Of a DNA stretch of 61,300 nucleotides, positions 45,587 through 55,185 are shown one piece after another. Every line of letters begins with the position of its first letter. Position 1 is the stretch's first letter. Both the position numbers and the translations under genes were made by a program. The DNA is from Frigoribacterium sp. (GTDB taxonomy: Bacteria > Actinomycetota > Actinomycetes > Actinomycetales > Microbacteriaceae), in contig JANYEI010000145.1 of NCBI GenBank assembly GCA_025363205.1, positions 1 through 61,300 on the forward strand, in the 5' to 3' direction. The notes below the pieces were generated by a model that saw nothing but the letters and a program-made list of their open reading frames with translations, had not been told where the DNA came from and did no database searches.

Positions 45587-46540
45587 ATGAAGCGATTTGC
45601 TCTTCTTACGACGGTACTGACTGCCGTACTCACACTGCTTTTACCGTTCATCGGTGGCAGTGGACCGGCACTGACCGGAGGCGCCTCCTACGCCTCCGCA
45701 GCCGGATTTAACGGTCCGCGCTACGCCTCGTCGATTGATGCTCCCGCGACGGCGCCTCCGACCGAAACGTCAATCGCCTCCCATCGCGGTCAGCTCGCGA
45801 AGTCCCGCGCGGCCACCACGGCCCATCTCACCGTCGACACCGAGCACCTCGGCCAAAAGCCCGTGCCGATCCCTGTCGTGGTCGCCAGTCCGGCCGACCC
45901 GCCCGCCGCCGGTAATCCTGCCAGTCGCGGAGGCGCGAGCAGCAGGACACCCAATCGTGGAGGCGCCAGCAGCGCAGGCGGGAGCACGGCAGACCGCAGT
46001 TCGGCGGCCGCCGCGGCCGGAACGTCCTGCCCGGGCAACGGGGGTGGGGGTGGAAGCGCGCCCGGTGGAAGCGAATCGGGCATCGGCGGAACGACCAGCG
46101 GTGACATCCAGTCATTCTCAGCCGCCCTCAACTCGATCCGCGCCGCCAACTGTCTCCAGCCCATCGCCTCCGGAAACTTCCGCTACGACTCCTGCATGGA
46201 GCAGCGCCTCTACTGGATGGCAGAGGACCCGAGCACGAACCCCGGAAACACCTGGGGCCACACAGGCGTGAGAAGCCTCGCTCCCGACGCCAACGGCGTC
46301 TACTACTCGGATGCCGTGCCGGCCAAGGGATGCGATGGCAACCTGGCGGGTGGATCGGGCAACAGCGGCGCCACGGTCGCGCAGAAGTGGTGGGACTCTC
46401 TCTCGCATCGCGCTTCGCTCTACCGCCCGTCCGTTACCAGCACTGCGGGCGTCTGCATCTACTTTGCGATGACCCACGGGGGAGTGCCCAGCGAAAACCC
46501 CGGATTCGCCCGGGCTGCGGCCCGCTGGGGCGGATGCTGA
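45587..46540 (+). CDS. Secreted CAP/SCP-like protein
   Basis: 317 residues from the ATG at 45587 (GGGGGAA upstream). Signal peptide FALLTTVLTAVLTLLLPFIG, then about 130 residues of low-complexity Ser/Gly/Ala/Arg linker, and a C-terminal CAP-like domain: IQSFSAALNSIRAANCLQPI, YDSCMEQRLYWMAEDP, TWGHTGVRS, WWDSLSHRASLYRP, CIYFAMTHGG. CAP domains occur in secreted proteins of varied or unknown function. It has four or more Cys, probably disulfide-bonded outside the cell. A long structured leader precedes it. Confidence 0.82.
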   Translation: MKRFALLTTVLTAVLTLLLPFIGGSGPALTGGASYASAAGFNGPRYASSIDAPATAPPTETSIASHRGQLAKSRAATTAHLTVDTEHLGQKPVPIPVVVASPADPPAAGNPASRGGASSRTPNRGGASSAGGSTADRSSAAAAAGTSCPGNGGGGGSAPGGSESGIGGTTSGDIQSFSAALNSIRAANCLQPIASGNFRYDSCMEQRLYWMAEDPSTNPGNTWGHTGVRSLAPDANGVYYSDAVPAKGCDGNLAGGSGNSGATVAQKWWDSLSHRASLYRPSVTSTAGVCIYFAMTHGGVPSENPGFARAAARWGGC

Positions 46541-46562
46541 GGCCCTGCTAGATTCTCGTTTC

Positions 46563-47579
46563 ATGACTTCTCCTGTGATCGCCGGGGCGACCAGCCCGAC
46601 CGCACCGATCCGCTGGGGCATCCTCGGCACCGGCTTCATCGCTCACACCCAGACTGCCGATCTTCTCGGCTGTGGCTTCACGGTGGCCGCGGTCGGCTCG
46701 CGCTCGCAGGACACAGCGGATGCCTTCGCAGCCGAGTTCGGCATCCGTACGGCCCATGGCAGTTACGAGGCGCTCGTGGCCGACCCCGGGGTCGACGCGA
46801 TCTACATTTCGACGCCGCATCCGTTCCACGCGGAGAATGCTCTACTCGCGCTGCGAGCGGGCAAACACGTGCTGATCGAGAAGGCCTTCACCCTCACTGC
46901 TGGCCAGGCGCTCGCGGTCGTCGAGGCGGGTGAGGCGCATGGACTCGTGGTGATGGAAGCGATGTGGACACGCTTTCTGCCTCATATGCTGCGCATCCGC
47001 GAGATCATCGCCGCCGGGACCCTTGGTGATGTGCGCACCCTTATTGCTGACCACAATCAGAACCTGCCGAAGGACCCCCTGCACCGCATCAATAATCCGA
47101 CCCTCGGTGGCGGTGCGCTGCTCGACCTCGCCATCTACCCGGTGTCGTTCGCCTTCGACCTGTTCGGCACGCCCGAAACGGTGCGCGCGATCGCGGCGAA
47201 GACGGCGACCGGGGTCGATCGGCAGACGGCCATCCTGCTCGGATTTGAGGATGGCCGCCAGGCCGTGCTCCATTCGGCGCTCGATACGCAGGGTCCGAAC
47301 ACCGCCTCGATCCTCGGCACGGGCGGGCGGATCGCGGTAGACGCCGTCTGGTATTCGCCCACGACTTTCACGGTGTTCGACGACCGCAACAGGGTAATCG
47401 AGCGCTTTGAGAACGATGTTTCGCACCGCGGTATGCAGTTTCAGGCGTGGGAGTTCGAGCGCCGAATTCGAGAGGATGACCGCTCGCCGGCGATCCTTCC
47501 GGCCAGGGAGAGTGTGCGCATCATGGAGACTCTCGACGCTGTACGCGCCCAGATCGAGCTCTCGTACCCCGCAGAATGA
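46563..47579 (+). CDS. Gfo/Idh/MocA-family oxidoreductase
   Basis: 338 residues. N-terminal Rossmann fold IRWGILGTGFIAHTQTADLL, the family block DAIYISTPHPFHAENALLAL and RAGKHVLIEKAFTLTAGQAL with the E-K dyad; C-terminal alpha/beta domain with GGGALLDLAIYPVSFAFDLF holding the D-x-x-x-Y/H catalytic element. It uses NAD(P) to oxidise or reduce a sugar, inositol or related substrate; the substrate is unknown. The next gene overlaps it by 4 bp. Confidence 0.9.
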   Translation: MTSPVIAGATSPTAPIRWGILGTGFIAHTQTADLLGCGFTVAAVGSRSQDTADAFAAEFGIRTAHGSYEALVADPGVDAIYISTPHPFHAENALLALRAGKHVLIEKAFTLTAGQALAVVEAGEAHGLVVMEAMWTRFLPHMLRIREIIAAGTLGDVRTLIADHNQNLPKDPLHRINNPTLGGGALLDLAIYPVSFAFDLFGTPETVRAIAAKTATGVDRQTAILLGFEDGRQAVLHSALDTQGPNTASILGTGGRIAVDAVWYSPTTFTVFDDRNRVIERFENDVSHRGMQFQAWEFERRIREDDRSPAILPARESVRIMETLDAVRAQIELSYPAE

Positions 47580-49264
47580 GCTCCGGTTATTATGGGGAGG
47601 TGAGTGACCCGCAAGATCCGCAGGCCGCAGAGCCCCCGATCAACCCCCTGAATGTGCCGCAGCCGGCGCAGCCGGCGCAGCCAATGACCCGACGGGAAGC
47701 TCGCGAACTCGCTCTGTCGGGATCCGTGGACGAGGTTACTTCGGTGCTTCCCGCGGCCGAGGCCACGTCGGTGTTCCCGGCAGCCGAGCAGGAGACCACG
47801 TTGCTCGCGACGAACGCTCTAGCAGGAGGATCCGGGTTCGAAACCGCGCCTTCCGCTCGCGGAGGCATCTTTGCACTGGTCGCAAAGCATCCGAATACCT
47901 GGCTGTTCTCGGCGCTCGGCGTGGTTTTCGTGCTTCTGGCGACAGGGGCGATCGGTGCCGGTGCCGCTGTTGGAGCCTCGAAAGCGGATGCCTCCGTTGT
48001 GAGTTCCGCGGCGAACTCGAGCGCGACGCCCTCGCCGACGCCCACCCGGCCGGTACCTGCCGCGATCGCCGCCGCCGCCCGCCTGCGCACCTGTTCGGTC
48101 GCGGGGCCCGCCTCAGATCCGAACCTGCTCACCTTCCAAGGCACCGTAATCAACACCTCCACCGGCGAGGTGCTGTTCGATCGCAACGGAGCGACGCCAT
48201 CTCCTACCGCGAGCGTGCTGAAGACACTGACGGCGGCCGCTGCCCTTACCGTGCTCGGCCCCGACTATCAGATCTCCACGAAGGTCTACGAGGGATCGAC
48301 TCCCGGCACTGTCGTGCTGGTCGGTGGCGGAGATCCCACGCTCAGTGCTCTCGGCGCCGGCCAGGAAAGCGTGTATCGCGGCGCTCCGAAACTCAGTGAT
48401 CTCGCCCTCCAGGCGAAAGCCAAGAGCTCCGTGCCGATCACCGATATCGTGCTCGATTCGACCTACTGGGACCCGACCGACAACTGGGATCCGAGCTGGG
48501 ATCGCATCGAACAGTCCGAGGGCTCCCAGCCGGTAGTCACCGCCCTCACCGTCGACGGCGGGCGAGCAAACCCCCAGGCACAGAACAGCCCGCGGAGCAG
48601 CGATCCGATCGCGGCTGCGGGTGCGGCCTTCGCTGCGGAGCTCGGCATCTCCGGGGCGGCGCACGTGACCACCGGCACCGCACCGGCGGGCGCGACATTG
48701 CTCGGCGAAGTGAAGTCGCAACCGGTGAGCGCCCTCGTGGCCTATATGTTGCCCGTGTCGGATAACACCCTGGGAGAATACCTCGCACGCCAGACCTCGA
48801 AGGTCGCGGGCAACAATGGGTCCTCTGCCTCTCTCGCCAAGGTGATCCCGGCCGCACTGGCCAAGTACGGACTCACGACGACGGGCGTTGGCGTCCGGGA
48901 TGGCTCGGGCCTCAGCGGCAACAACGTCGTGCCCGCCGCGTTCGTGGCCCGGTTGATGGCCAAAGTGGTCGGCGGCAAGCAGAACCTCAACGTCATTTAC
49001 GACGCCCTGCCGATTTCCGGCAAGACCGGCACACTCGCGAGCCGCTTCACCGGGGCAAACGCGGTCGCTCGCGGAGCCGTCAACGCGAAGACCGGCTGGA
49101 TCAAGTCCGAAAATTCCCTTGCGGGTGTGGTGCACGCCAGCGACGGCACGACGCTGTCGTTCGCGTTTTACGCTCTCGGGGCGGTCAACAGCCGCACGAT
49201 TCCTGCCCTTGACACCATCACCACCGCCATCTTCACCTGTGGCAACAACCTGTCGAACAACTGA
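47576..49264 (+). CDS. dacB: D-alanyl-D-alanine carboxypeptidase, PBP4 (S13) type
   Basis: 562 residues from ATG 47576 (overlaps upstream TGA; GTG 47600, beside GGGGAGG, is an alternative). An N-terminal cytoplasmic region of about 100 residues with repeats (VTSVLPAAEATSVFPAAEQE), one membrane helix (LFSALGVVFVLLATGAIG), then an extracytoplasmic S13 peptidase: SxxK at S213-V-L-K216, SDN motif in VSDNTLGEYLA, KTG in SGKTGTLASR. It trims D-Ala from muropeptides. The long cytoplasmic tail is unusual for PBP4 but common in actinobacteria. Confidence 0.93.
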   Translation: MSSGYYGEVSDPQDPQAAEPPINPLNVPQPAQPAQPMTRREARELALSGSVDEVTSVLPAAEATSVFPAAEQETTLLATNALAGGSGFETAPSARGGIFALVAKHPNTWLFSALGVVFVLLATGAIGAGAAVGASKADASVVSSAANSSATPSPTPTRPVPAAIAAAARLRTCSVAGPASDPNLLTFQGTVINTSTGEVLFDRNGATPSPTASVLKTLTAAAALTVLGPDYQISTKVYEGSTPGTVVLVGGGDPTLSALGAGQESVYRGAPKLSDLALQAKAKSSVPITDIVLDSTYWDPTDNWDPSWDRIEQSEGSQPVVTALTVDGGRANPQAQNSPRSSDPIAAAGAAFAAELGISGAAHVTTGTAPAGATLLGEVKSQPVSALVAYMLPVSDNTLGEYLARQTSKVAGNNGSSASLAKVIPAALAKYGLTTTGVGVRDGSGLSGNNVVPAAFVARLMAKVVGGKQNLNVIYDALPISGKTGTLASRFTGANAVARGAVNAKTGWIKSENSLAGVVHASDGTTLSFAFYALGAVNSRTIPALDTITTAIFTCGNNLSNN

Positions 49265-49851
49265 TGCCTGTGATCCGCGCCCTCTTCATCATCGACGTGC
49301 AGAACGACTTCACCGAGGGTGGCGCGCTCGGGGTCGAGGGTGGCGAGGCGGTCGCCGCGGGCATCACGCGGTATCTGGCGGAGCATCCGCATCGCTATGA
49401 CCAGGTATTTGCCTCGCGCGATTGGCATGATGCCGACAATGACAACGGTGGTCACTTCGCGACGACGAACGCCCCGGACTTCGTCACCACCTGGCCGGTG
49501 CACTGCGTGGCAGGCACGATCGGTGCCGACTATCATGCGTCGCTCAACACTTCGGCGGTGACGGTCGGTGTGCGTAAGGGCCAGGGCCGCCCGGCGTACT
49601 CGATCTTCGAGGGTGTGACGGATGAGGGCGAGCCGCTGACGCAGAGACTCGTCGATCTGGGCGTCGAGGAGATTGATGTCGTCGGCATCGCCACGGACTA
49701 CTGCGTGCTGGCGTCCGCCCTCGATGCGGTGGCGACCGGGCGGATGGTGCGGGTTCTCGACGATCTCGTCGCGGGGGTCGCACCGGTGTCGAGTGCTCTT
49801 GCACTCGAGCAGCTGGCTGCCGCGGGAGTGCAGGTCGAAAGGTCAAGCTAA
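49264..49851 (+). CDS. pncA: Nicotinamidase
   Basis: 195 residues, cysteine hydrolase (isochorismatase-like) fold. Converts nicotinamide to nicotinic acid for NAD salvage. The catalytic triad is visible: D11 (IIDVQNDF), K105 (VRKGQGR) and C147 (IATDYCVLASA). The metal-site D-x-H-x-x-x-x-H pattern is seen in RDWHDADNDNGGHF. The ATG shares one base with the dacB stop. Good length for the family. Confidence 0.94.
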   Translation: MPVIRALFIIDVQNDFTEGGALGVEGGEAVAAGITRYLAEHPHRYDQVFASRDWHDADNDNGGHFATTNAPDFVTTWPVHCVAGTIGADYHASLNTSAVTVGVRKGQGRPAYSIFEGVTDEGEPLTQRLVDLGVEEIDVVGIATDYCVLASALDAVATGRMVRVLDDLVAGVAPVSSALALEQLAAAGVQVERSS

Positions 49852-49867
49852 AACTAGACTGGATCGC

Positions 49868-51340
49868 ATGAGTGCACTCTCTGAATCCGAACTTCTTTCC
49901 CGCGTGCCCGACCGACTCTTCATCGGAGGGGAGTGGGTGGAATCCACCTCCGGCCGAGCGATCGAGGTGGTGGATCCCTCGACCGGTTTGGTGATCAAGA
50001 CCATCGCTGACGCGTCCGTCGCAGACGGCGCACGGGCGATGGATGCCGCTGCCGCGGCCCAGGAGTCGTGGGGGTCCACCGCTCCGCGGGTGCGCGGCGA
50101 AATCCTGCGCGGTGCCTTCGACCTGCTGCAGGAGCGGGCCGACGAATTCGCCATGCTGATGACTCTCGAGATGGGTAAGCCACTCGCGGAGGCACGCGGC
50201 GAAGTCACGTACGGCGGTGAGTTCCTGCGCTGGTTCAGCGAAGAGGCTGTGCGCATCGGGGGTCACTACGGCGTAAACCCGGAAGGTACCGGGCGCATGT
50301 TCGTCACGCGCTTCCCGGTGGGGCCGTGCTTCCTCATCACGCCGTGGAACTTTCCGCTCGCGATGGCGACGCGCAAGATCGCCCCAGCGTTAGCCGCGGG
50401 CTGCACGGCGGTGGTGAAGCCGGCCGAGCTCACGCCACTCACCACCCTCTACTTCGCGCAACTCCTCGAAGAGGCTGGCTTGCCAAAGGGCGTGCTCAAC
50501 GTCATCACCACCTCGACCTCCGGTGACGTCTCCGGGCCGATTATTGCGGACCCCCGGCTGCGCAAACTGAGCTTCACCGGGTCAACTCCCGTCGGAGTGC
50601 GCTTGCTCAAGCAGGCCGCTGACAACGTGTTGCGCACCTCCATGGAGCTTGGCGGCAATGCGCCGTTCCTGGTATTCGAGGATGCCGATCTGGATGCCGC
50701 GGTAGACGGCGCGATGATCGCCAAGTTCCGCAACATCGGCCAGGCCTGCACGGCGGCAAACCGATTCATCGTGCATGAGGCGATCGCTGAAGATTTTGCC
50801 GCACGCGTGACCGCGCGTGTCAATGCACTGACAATCGGCCGAGGTACCGAAGAGGGTGTCGCGATCGGCCCGCTCATCAATGCCGCTGCGGTCGCCAAAG
50901 CCGACGACCTGGTGAAAGACGCGGTCTCCCGCGGCGCGACAGTGCTTACCGGCGGGTCTCCCGTTGACCGCGATGGCACCTTCTACGCGCCGACCGTGAT
51001 CACCGGCGTGACGCCAGGCAGCGACATCCTGCGTGAAGAGATCTTCGGTCCGGTGCTGTCGATCACGACCTTCACCGACGAGGCGGATGCCGTGGCTAAG
51101 GCCAACGACACCCAGTACGGCTTGGTGAGCTACGCCTTTACGCGTGACCTGGCCCGCGGGCTGCGACTGATCGACAGCATCCAGACCGGCATGATGGGCC
51201 TCAACGTGGGAGTCGTCTCGAATGCGGCGGCGCCGTTCGGCGGGGTCAAGCAGTCCGGGCTCGGTCGCGAGGGCGGAGACGTCGGCATCGACGAGTACCT
51301 CGAGACGAAATACGTGCTGGCACCCAACACCGTCGCGTGA
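49868..51340 (+). CDS. gabD: NAD(P)-dependent succinate-semialdehyde dehydrogenase
   Basis: 490 residues from the ATG at 49868. Aldehyde dehydrogenase fold with catalytic C294 in NIGQACTAANRF and general base E260 in MELGGNAPFLVFED. The cofactor loop LSFTGSTPVGVRLLKQ and the C-terminal YGLVSYAFTRDLARG and PFGGVKQSGLGREGG are as in GabD. It oxidises succinic semialdehyde to succinate; no GABA transaminase is next to it. The stop overlaps the next gene by 4 bp. Confidence 0.92.
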   Translation: MSALSESELLSRVPDRLFIGGEWVESTSGRAIEVVDPSTGLVIKTIADASVADGARAMDAAAAAQESWGSTAPRVRGEILRGAFDLLQERADEFAMLMTLEMGKPLAEARGEVTYGGEFLRWFSEEAVRIGGHYGVNPEGTGRMFVTRFPVGPCFLITPWNFPLAMATRKIAPALAAGCTAVVKPAELTPLTTLYFAQLLEEAGLPKGVLNVITTSTSGDVSGPIIADPRLRKLSFTGSTPVGVRLLKQAADNVLRTSMELGGNAPFLVFEDADLDAAVDGAMIAKFRNIGQACTAANRFIVHEAIAEDFAARVTARVNALTIGRGTEEGVAIGPLINAAAVAKADDLVKDAVSRGATVLTGGSPVDRDGTFYAPTVITGVTPGSDILREEIFGPVLSITTFTDEADAVAKANDTQYGLVSYAFTRDLARGLRLIDSIQTGMMGLNVGVVSNAAAPFGGVKQSGLGREGGDVGIDEYLETKYVLAPNTVA

Positions 51341-52125
51341 CCGTCGTCGAGATCGCGGATCTGTCTGACCCCCGGCTCACCGACTACTCGCACCAGACGG
51401 ATGTCGCGCTCAAGAAGGCCCGCGGCACCGAGCATGGCCTCTATATCGCCGAGTCGGCGCTGGTACTGCAGCGTGCGCTCGCTGCCGGGCACCGTGCGCG
51501 CTCCGTGCTCGCCCTCGGGAATACCGTTGATGAGGCAAGGGCACTTGTCGGAGGCGATGTGCCCATCTTCTGCGGGCCGAGCGAGCTGCTCGAGGAGCTC
51601 ACCGGTTACCTTCTGCATCGCGGGCTGATCGCGGCGATGCATCGTCCTGAGCTCCCGACGGTTGCTTCGCTATTGGAGGGGGCCAGGAGGGTGATCATTC
51701 TCGAAAACGTGGCTGATCCAACCAACGTCGGCGCAATCTTCCGTTCGGTCGCAGCCATCGGAGCGGATGCCGTCTTCGTGACGCCCCGCTGTTCCGACCC
51801 GTTCTACCGGCGCGCCATCCGGGTGTCCATGGGCACTGTGCTCCAGGTGCCATGGACGCGTCTCGGGGACTGGCCGGGCGCACGGCAGGTACTCACGGCA
51901 TCCGGCTTTCAGATCGCGGCGCTGGCCCTGAGCCCGGATGCCGTGAGCCTGCGTAACTTCGTGGCGCCCGACAAACTCGCGCTTGTGCTCGGCGCGGAGG
52001 GAGAGGGCCTGACGGTGGAGGCGCTCGCCAGCGCCGACACCATTGTGCAGATTCCGATGGCGCATGGAATCGATTCGCTCAATGTGGCGGCCACCGCAGC
52101 GGTGGCGATGTGGGCGCTCGCGTAA
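51337..52125 (+). CDS. SpoU/TrmH-family RNA 2'-O-methyltransferase
   Basis: 262 residues. N-terminal substrate-binding segment, then the SPOUT knot with the three motifs: ILENVADPTNVGAIFRSVAA, LVLGAEGEGLTVE, and IPMAHGIDSLNVAATAAVAM. It methylates a ribose 2'-OH in tRNA or 23S rRNA; the target cannot be read from the sequence. GTG start overlaps the gabD stop (GTGA). Confidence 0.9.
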   Translation: MTVVEIADLSDPRLTDYSHQTDVALKKARGTEHGLYIAESALVLQRALAAGHRARSVLALGNTVDEARALVGGDVPIFCGPSELLEELTGYLLHRGLIAAMHRPELPTVASLLEGARRVIILENVADPTNVGAIFRSVAAIGADAVFVTPRCSDPFYRRAIRVSMGTVLQVPWTRLGDWPGARQVLTASGFQIAALALSPDAVSLRNFVAPDKLALVLGAEGEGLTVEALASADTIVQIPMAHGIDSLNVAATAAVAMWALA

Positions 52126-52176
52126 CCATCAGGCGAAGTCGAACGCGCGCACGCACGGGCTGGTCCGCGCGCCCGC

Positions 52177-52218
52177 GAGTGACACCCGCTCCCAAACATT
52201 CGGGCGCGAGTGTCACTC
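52177..52218. repeat. Hairpin repeat of the AGTG-x-CAC family
   Basis: GAGTGACAC (52177-52185) pairs with GTGTCACTC (52210-52218). The stem continues inward as CGC-t-CCC with GGG-c-GCG, giving a 42-nt hairpin with an 8-nt loop. It is related to 42645-42694. It lies between convergent methyltransferase and ABC exporter genes and could also end both transcripts. The flanking sequence has further GCGGAGCCGCG-like short repeats. Confidence 0.7.
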
Positions 52219-52294
52219 ATGGCCGCGGAGGCGGAGCCGCGGGGAGGGGCGGAGCCGCGCGGAGGAACGGGAGCTGCGGGTGACCCGGTCGACC

Positions 52295-54133
52295 TCAGAC
52301 GAGCAGCTGGTGCTTCGCCAGCTCGCGGTATAGAGGAGTGCTCTTGACCAGCTCGGAGTGGGTGCCGGTGCCGACGACCCGTCCGTGGTCGAGCACCACG
52401 ATCTGGTCGGAGTCGACGACAGTGGAGAGCCGATGTGCGATGACGATCAGCGTGCGATTCTCTGCGACGGCATCGATCGCTTCGCGCAGCAGCTGCTCGT
52501 TGAGACCGTCGAGCGACGAGGTCGATTCGTCGAGGAGCAGGATGGGCGGCGCCGCGAGCAGAGTGCGGGCGATGGCGAGACGCTGGCGTTCGCCGCCGGA
52601 GAGCATCACACCCTCTTCGCCGACCGCGGCATCCAGCCCATTCTCATTGCGCTCGAGCACCTCGGTGAGATTCACGTCGTGCAGTACCCGGATGCACTCC
52701 TCATCGGTCGCGTGCGGCGCACCGAGTGTGAGATTGTCCCGAAGCGAACCGGCAAGCACCGGCGCATCTTGCTCCACGTAGCCGATTTGGGCCCGCAGCG
52801 CTTCGCGATCGAGGCCGCGGATGTCGACGCCGCCGAGTCGCACAATCCCCGAGGTCGGATCGTAGAAGCGCTCGATCAGCGCGAGAATCGTGCTCTTGCC
52901 GGCACCGGACGGACCAACCAGGGCCGTGCGCTGGCCGCGCGGAGCATCGAAGGAGACACCGTGGAGCACCGTGAGATCTTTGCGCGCGACATCCTCAGCG
53001 CCGTCAGTGGCCCGGGGAGCGCGCGCCGCGTCCGGATAGGTGAAGACCACATCGTGGAAGCTGATGGCGGCATCAGAGGGCACGGGTGCCGCCGGCTCGA
53101 TCGCTCCATCGAGCTCAGCCTCGCTCGGCAGAGTCACGATCTCCTGGATGCGCCCGAGCGCGCCGAGCGCCTGGTTTACCGACGTGATGGCGCCGAAGGC
53201 CTGGCCGAGCGGCATGATCAGCATGAACAGGAAGAAGATGAACGCCACCAGGTTCGCGATCGTAATCGCGCCGCTTGCCACCCGGAATCCGCCGACGCCG
53301 AGAACCACGAGCAGCGACACCTGAAGCGCGATCCCGGCGATCGGCACGACGAGAGCCGAGATTTTTGCGACCTGGATGCCCATCTCCCAGGCACCCTTCG
53401 CATCCTTCTCTATTGCGGCCGTCTCGCGATCGGTGGCATTGGAGGCCCGGACGGTGCGGATGGCTCCGAGTGCACGCTCGACGGAGGAGGCGAGATCCCC
53501 CACCTTCTCCTGTTGCTTGCGGCTGGCGACACGCACCCGGCGAGACAGCAGCACTACCGTCACCACCGAGACCGCGATCACCAGCACGGTGAGCCCGAGA
53601 AGCACCGGATCGATCACGAGCATGGCGATGAGCGCGCCGAGGAAGATGAGCGCGCCGCCCACCGCATCGACGAGCCCCTGGGTGAGAACGGCGTAGAGCA
53701 GCGTGGTGTCCGACCCCACCCGGGAAACCAGGTCGCCAGTGCGTCGGGTATCGAATTCGCTGATCGGGAGCCGCAGCATCCGCCGCACCAGCTGTCGTCG
53801 GGCCGAGAGCACAACGCTGGTTCCGGTGCGCTGCAGCAGATAGTGCTGCACTCCGGAAAGCAGGGCAGAGATCACCACAAGGCCCACGAGTAAAACGACG
53901 AGCGCGCCGAGCGGACGATTTGCTTGCACGCGGGAGATCACCTGGCTCACGAGCAGTGGTTGGCCGAGCGACGTGCCGGCGCCGAGCACGCTCAATCCGA
54001 TCACGACCCCGAGCACTCTTTTATGCTCGAGAAGATACGGCAACAGCTGACGAACGCTCGCGCGCGGCCCCTCATCCTGCTTTCCGCGGGAAAAGGACGA
54101 TCGAGATCGAGGGGACGGAGTGCTTGTGCTCAT
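52295..54133 (-). CDS. ABC exporter, fused membrane and ATPase domains
   Basis: 612 residues from the ATG at 54133. The N-terminal membrane domain has six helices (residues about 40-330) typical of type IV exporters, with the ICL-like LPISEFDTRRTGDLVSRVGS. The C-terminal ATPase has Walker A LVGPSGAGKST (about 405-412), Q-loop YVEQDAPV, signature LSGGERQRLAIARTLL (about 510), Walker B ILLLDESTSSLD and the switch His in IVIAHRLST. It works as a homodimer or heterodimer; a drug, lipid or peptide is likely. The gene is divergent from the next exporter. Confidence 0.94.
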   Translation of the reverse strand: MSTSTPSPRSRSSFSRGKQDEGPRASVRQLLPYLLEHKRVLGVVIGLSVLGAGTSLGQPLLVSQVISRVQANRPLGALVVLLVGLVVISALLSGVQHYLLQRTGTSVVLSARRQLVRRMLRLPISEFDTRRTGDLVSRVGSDTTLLYAVLTQGLVDAVGGALIFLGALIAMLVIDPVLLGLTVLVIAVSVVTVVLLSRRVRVASRKQQEKVGDLASSVERALGAIRTVRASNATDRETAAIEKDAKGAWEMGIQVAKISALVVPIAGIALQVSLLVVLGVGGFRVASGAITIANLVAFIFFLFMLIMPLGQAFGAITSVNQALGALGRIQEIVTLPSEAELDGAIEPAAPVPSDAAISFHDVVFTYPDAARAPRATDGAEDVARKDLTVLHGVSFDAPRGQRTALVGPSGAGKSTILALIERFYDPTSGIVRLGGVDIRGLDREALRAQIGYVEQDAPVLAGSLRDNLTLGAPHATDEECIRVLHDVNLTEVLERNENGLDAAVGEEGVMLSGGERQRLAIARTLLAAPPILLLDESTSSLDGLNEQLLREAIDAVAENRTLIVIAHRLSTVVDSDQIVVLDHGRVVGTGTHSELVKSTPLYRELAKHQLLV

Positions 54134-54258
54134 GGTGTCTTTCGAGTGGCCGAGGCGAACAATCAAGCTTAGGCACGGTGGGGTTATGACGAGACACTCC
54201 GCGGAGATCATCGACGGTATTCGTAGGATCTCAACGGAAATGGATAGGGTGGAATACC

Positions 54259-55185
54259 GTGCCTTCACCTGTCATCGCCGCCAAGCTCCTCACCAAAAAG
54301 TACAAGGGGTTCGCCGCTGTCGACGGCATTTCCTTTGAGGTCGAGCCCGGAGAGTCCTTCGGTCTTCTCGGTCCCAACGGCGCCGGAAAGTCGACAACGA
54401 TGCGCATGGTGGGCGCGGTGTCAACGCGCACGAGCGGCTCCCTGCAAATTCTGGGGCTTGATCCCAATGAGCACGGCCCGGAAATCAGGTCGCAGCTCGG
54501 TGTCGTCCCGCAGCAGGACAACCTCGACATGGACTTGCGGGTGCGCGACAACCTCATCGTGTACGGGCGCTACTTTGGCATCAGCACCTCCGCCTGCGCG
54601 GCCAAAGCCGACGAGCTTCTCGAGTTCGCCCAACTCTCCGACCGCAGGAAATCCAAGGTCGACGACCTCTCCGGGGGCATGAAGCGCCGCCTGACCATCG
54701 CGCGGTCCCTCATGAATGACCCGAAGGTGCTTTTGCTGGACGAACCGACCACGGGACTCGACCCGCAGGCCAGGCACATCCTCTGGGATCGGCTGTTTCG
54801 ACTCAAGGAGCAGGGCACGACTTTGCTGCTCACCACGCACTATATGGATGAGGCGGAGCAGCTCTGTGACCGCATCGTCGTCGTCGACAAGGGCACGATC
54901 ATGGCCGAAGGATCCCCGGCGGATCTCATCCGCACCTATTCGACGCGCGAAGTGCTCGAGCTGCGGTTCGGTTCGGACAACAACGCCACGGTCGCCACGC
55001 AGATGTTCGGAATCGGCGACCGCGTCGAAGTGCTTCCCGACCGAATCCTCATTTACAGCAACGACGGCGACGGCGACCTCGACCGCATCCATGCGAATGG
55101 CTTCACACCCGTTACCAGCCTCGTACGCCGCTCGAGCCTCGAAGACGTGTTCCTGCGTCTCACCGGGCGGAGTCTGATCGAATGA
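54259..55185 (+). CDS. ABC transporter ATPase, NodI/DrrA type
   Basis: 308 residues. Walker A GLLGPNGAGKSTTMRM (residues 37-47), Q-loop VVPQQDNLD, signature LSGGMKRRLTIARSL (about 137), Walker B VLLLDEPTTGLDPQ, switch His TTHYMDEAEQL. A C-terminal domain of about 80 residues follows the ATPase, as in DrrA/NodI proteins. It forms an exporter with the two following permeases, which overlap in sequence (ATGA junctions). The GTG start is supported by GGTGGA. Confidence 0.93.
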   Translation: MPSPVIAAKLLTKKYKGFAAVDGISFEVEPGESFGLLGPNGAGKSTTMRMVGAVSTRTSGSLQILGLDPNEHGPEIRSQLGVVPQQDNLDMDLRVRDNLIVYGRYFGISTSACAAKADELLEFAQLSDRRKSKVDDLSGGMKRRLTIARSLMNDPKVLLLDEPTTGLDPQARHILWDRLFRLKEQGTTLLLTTHYMDEAEQLCDRIVVVDKGTIMAEGSPADLIRTYSTREVLELRFGSDNNATVATQMFGIGDRVEVLPDRILIYSNDGDGDLDRIHANGFTPVTSLVRRSSLEDVFLRLTGRSLIE

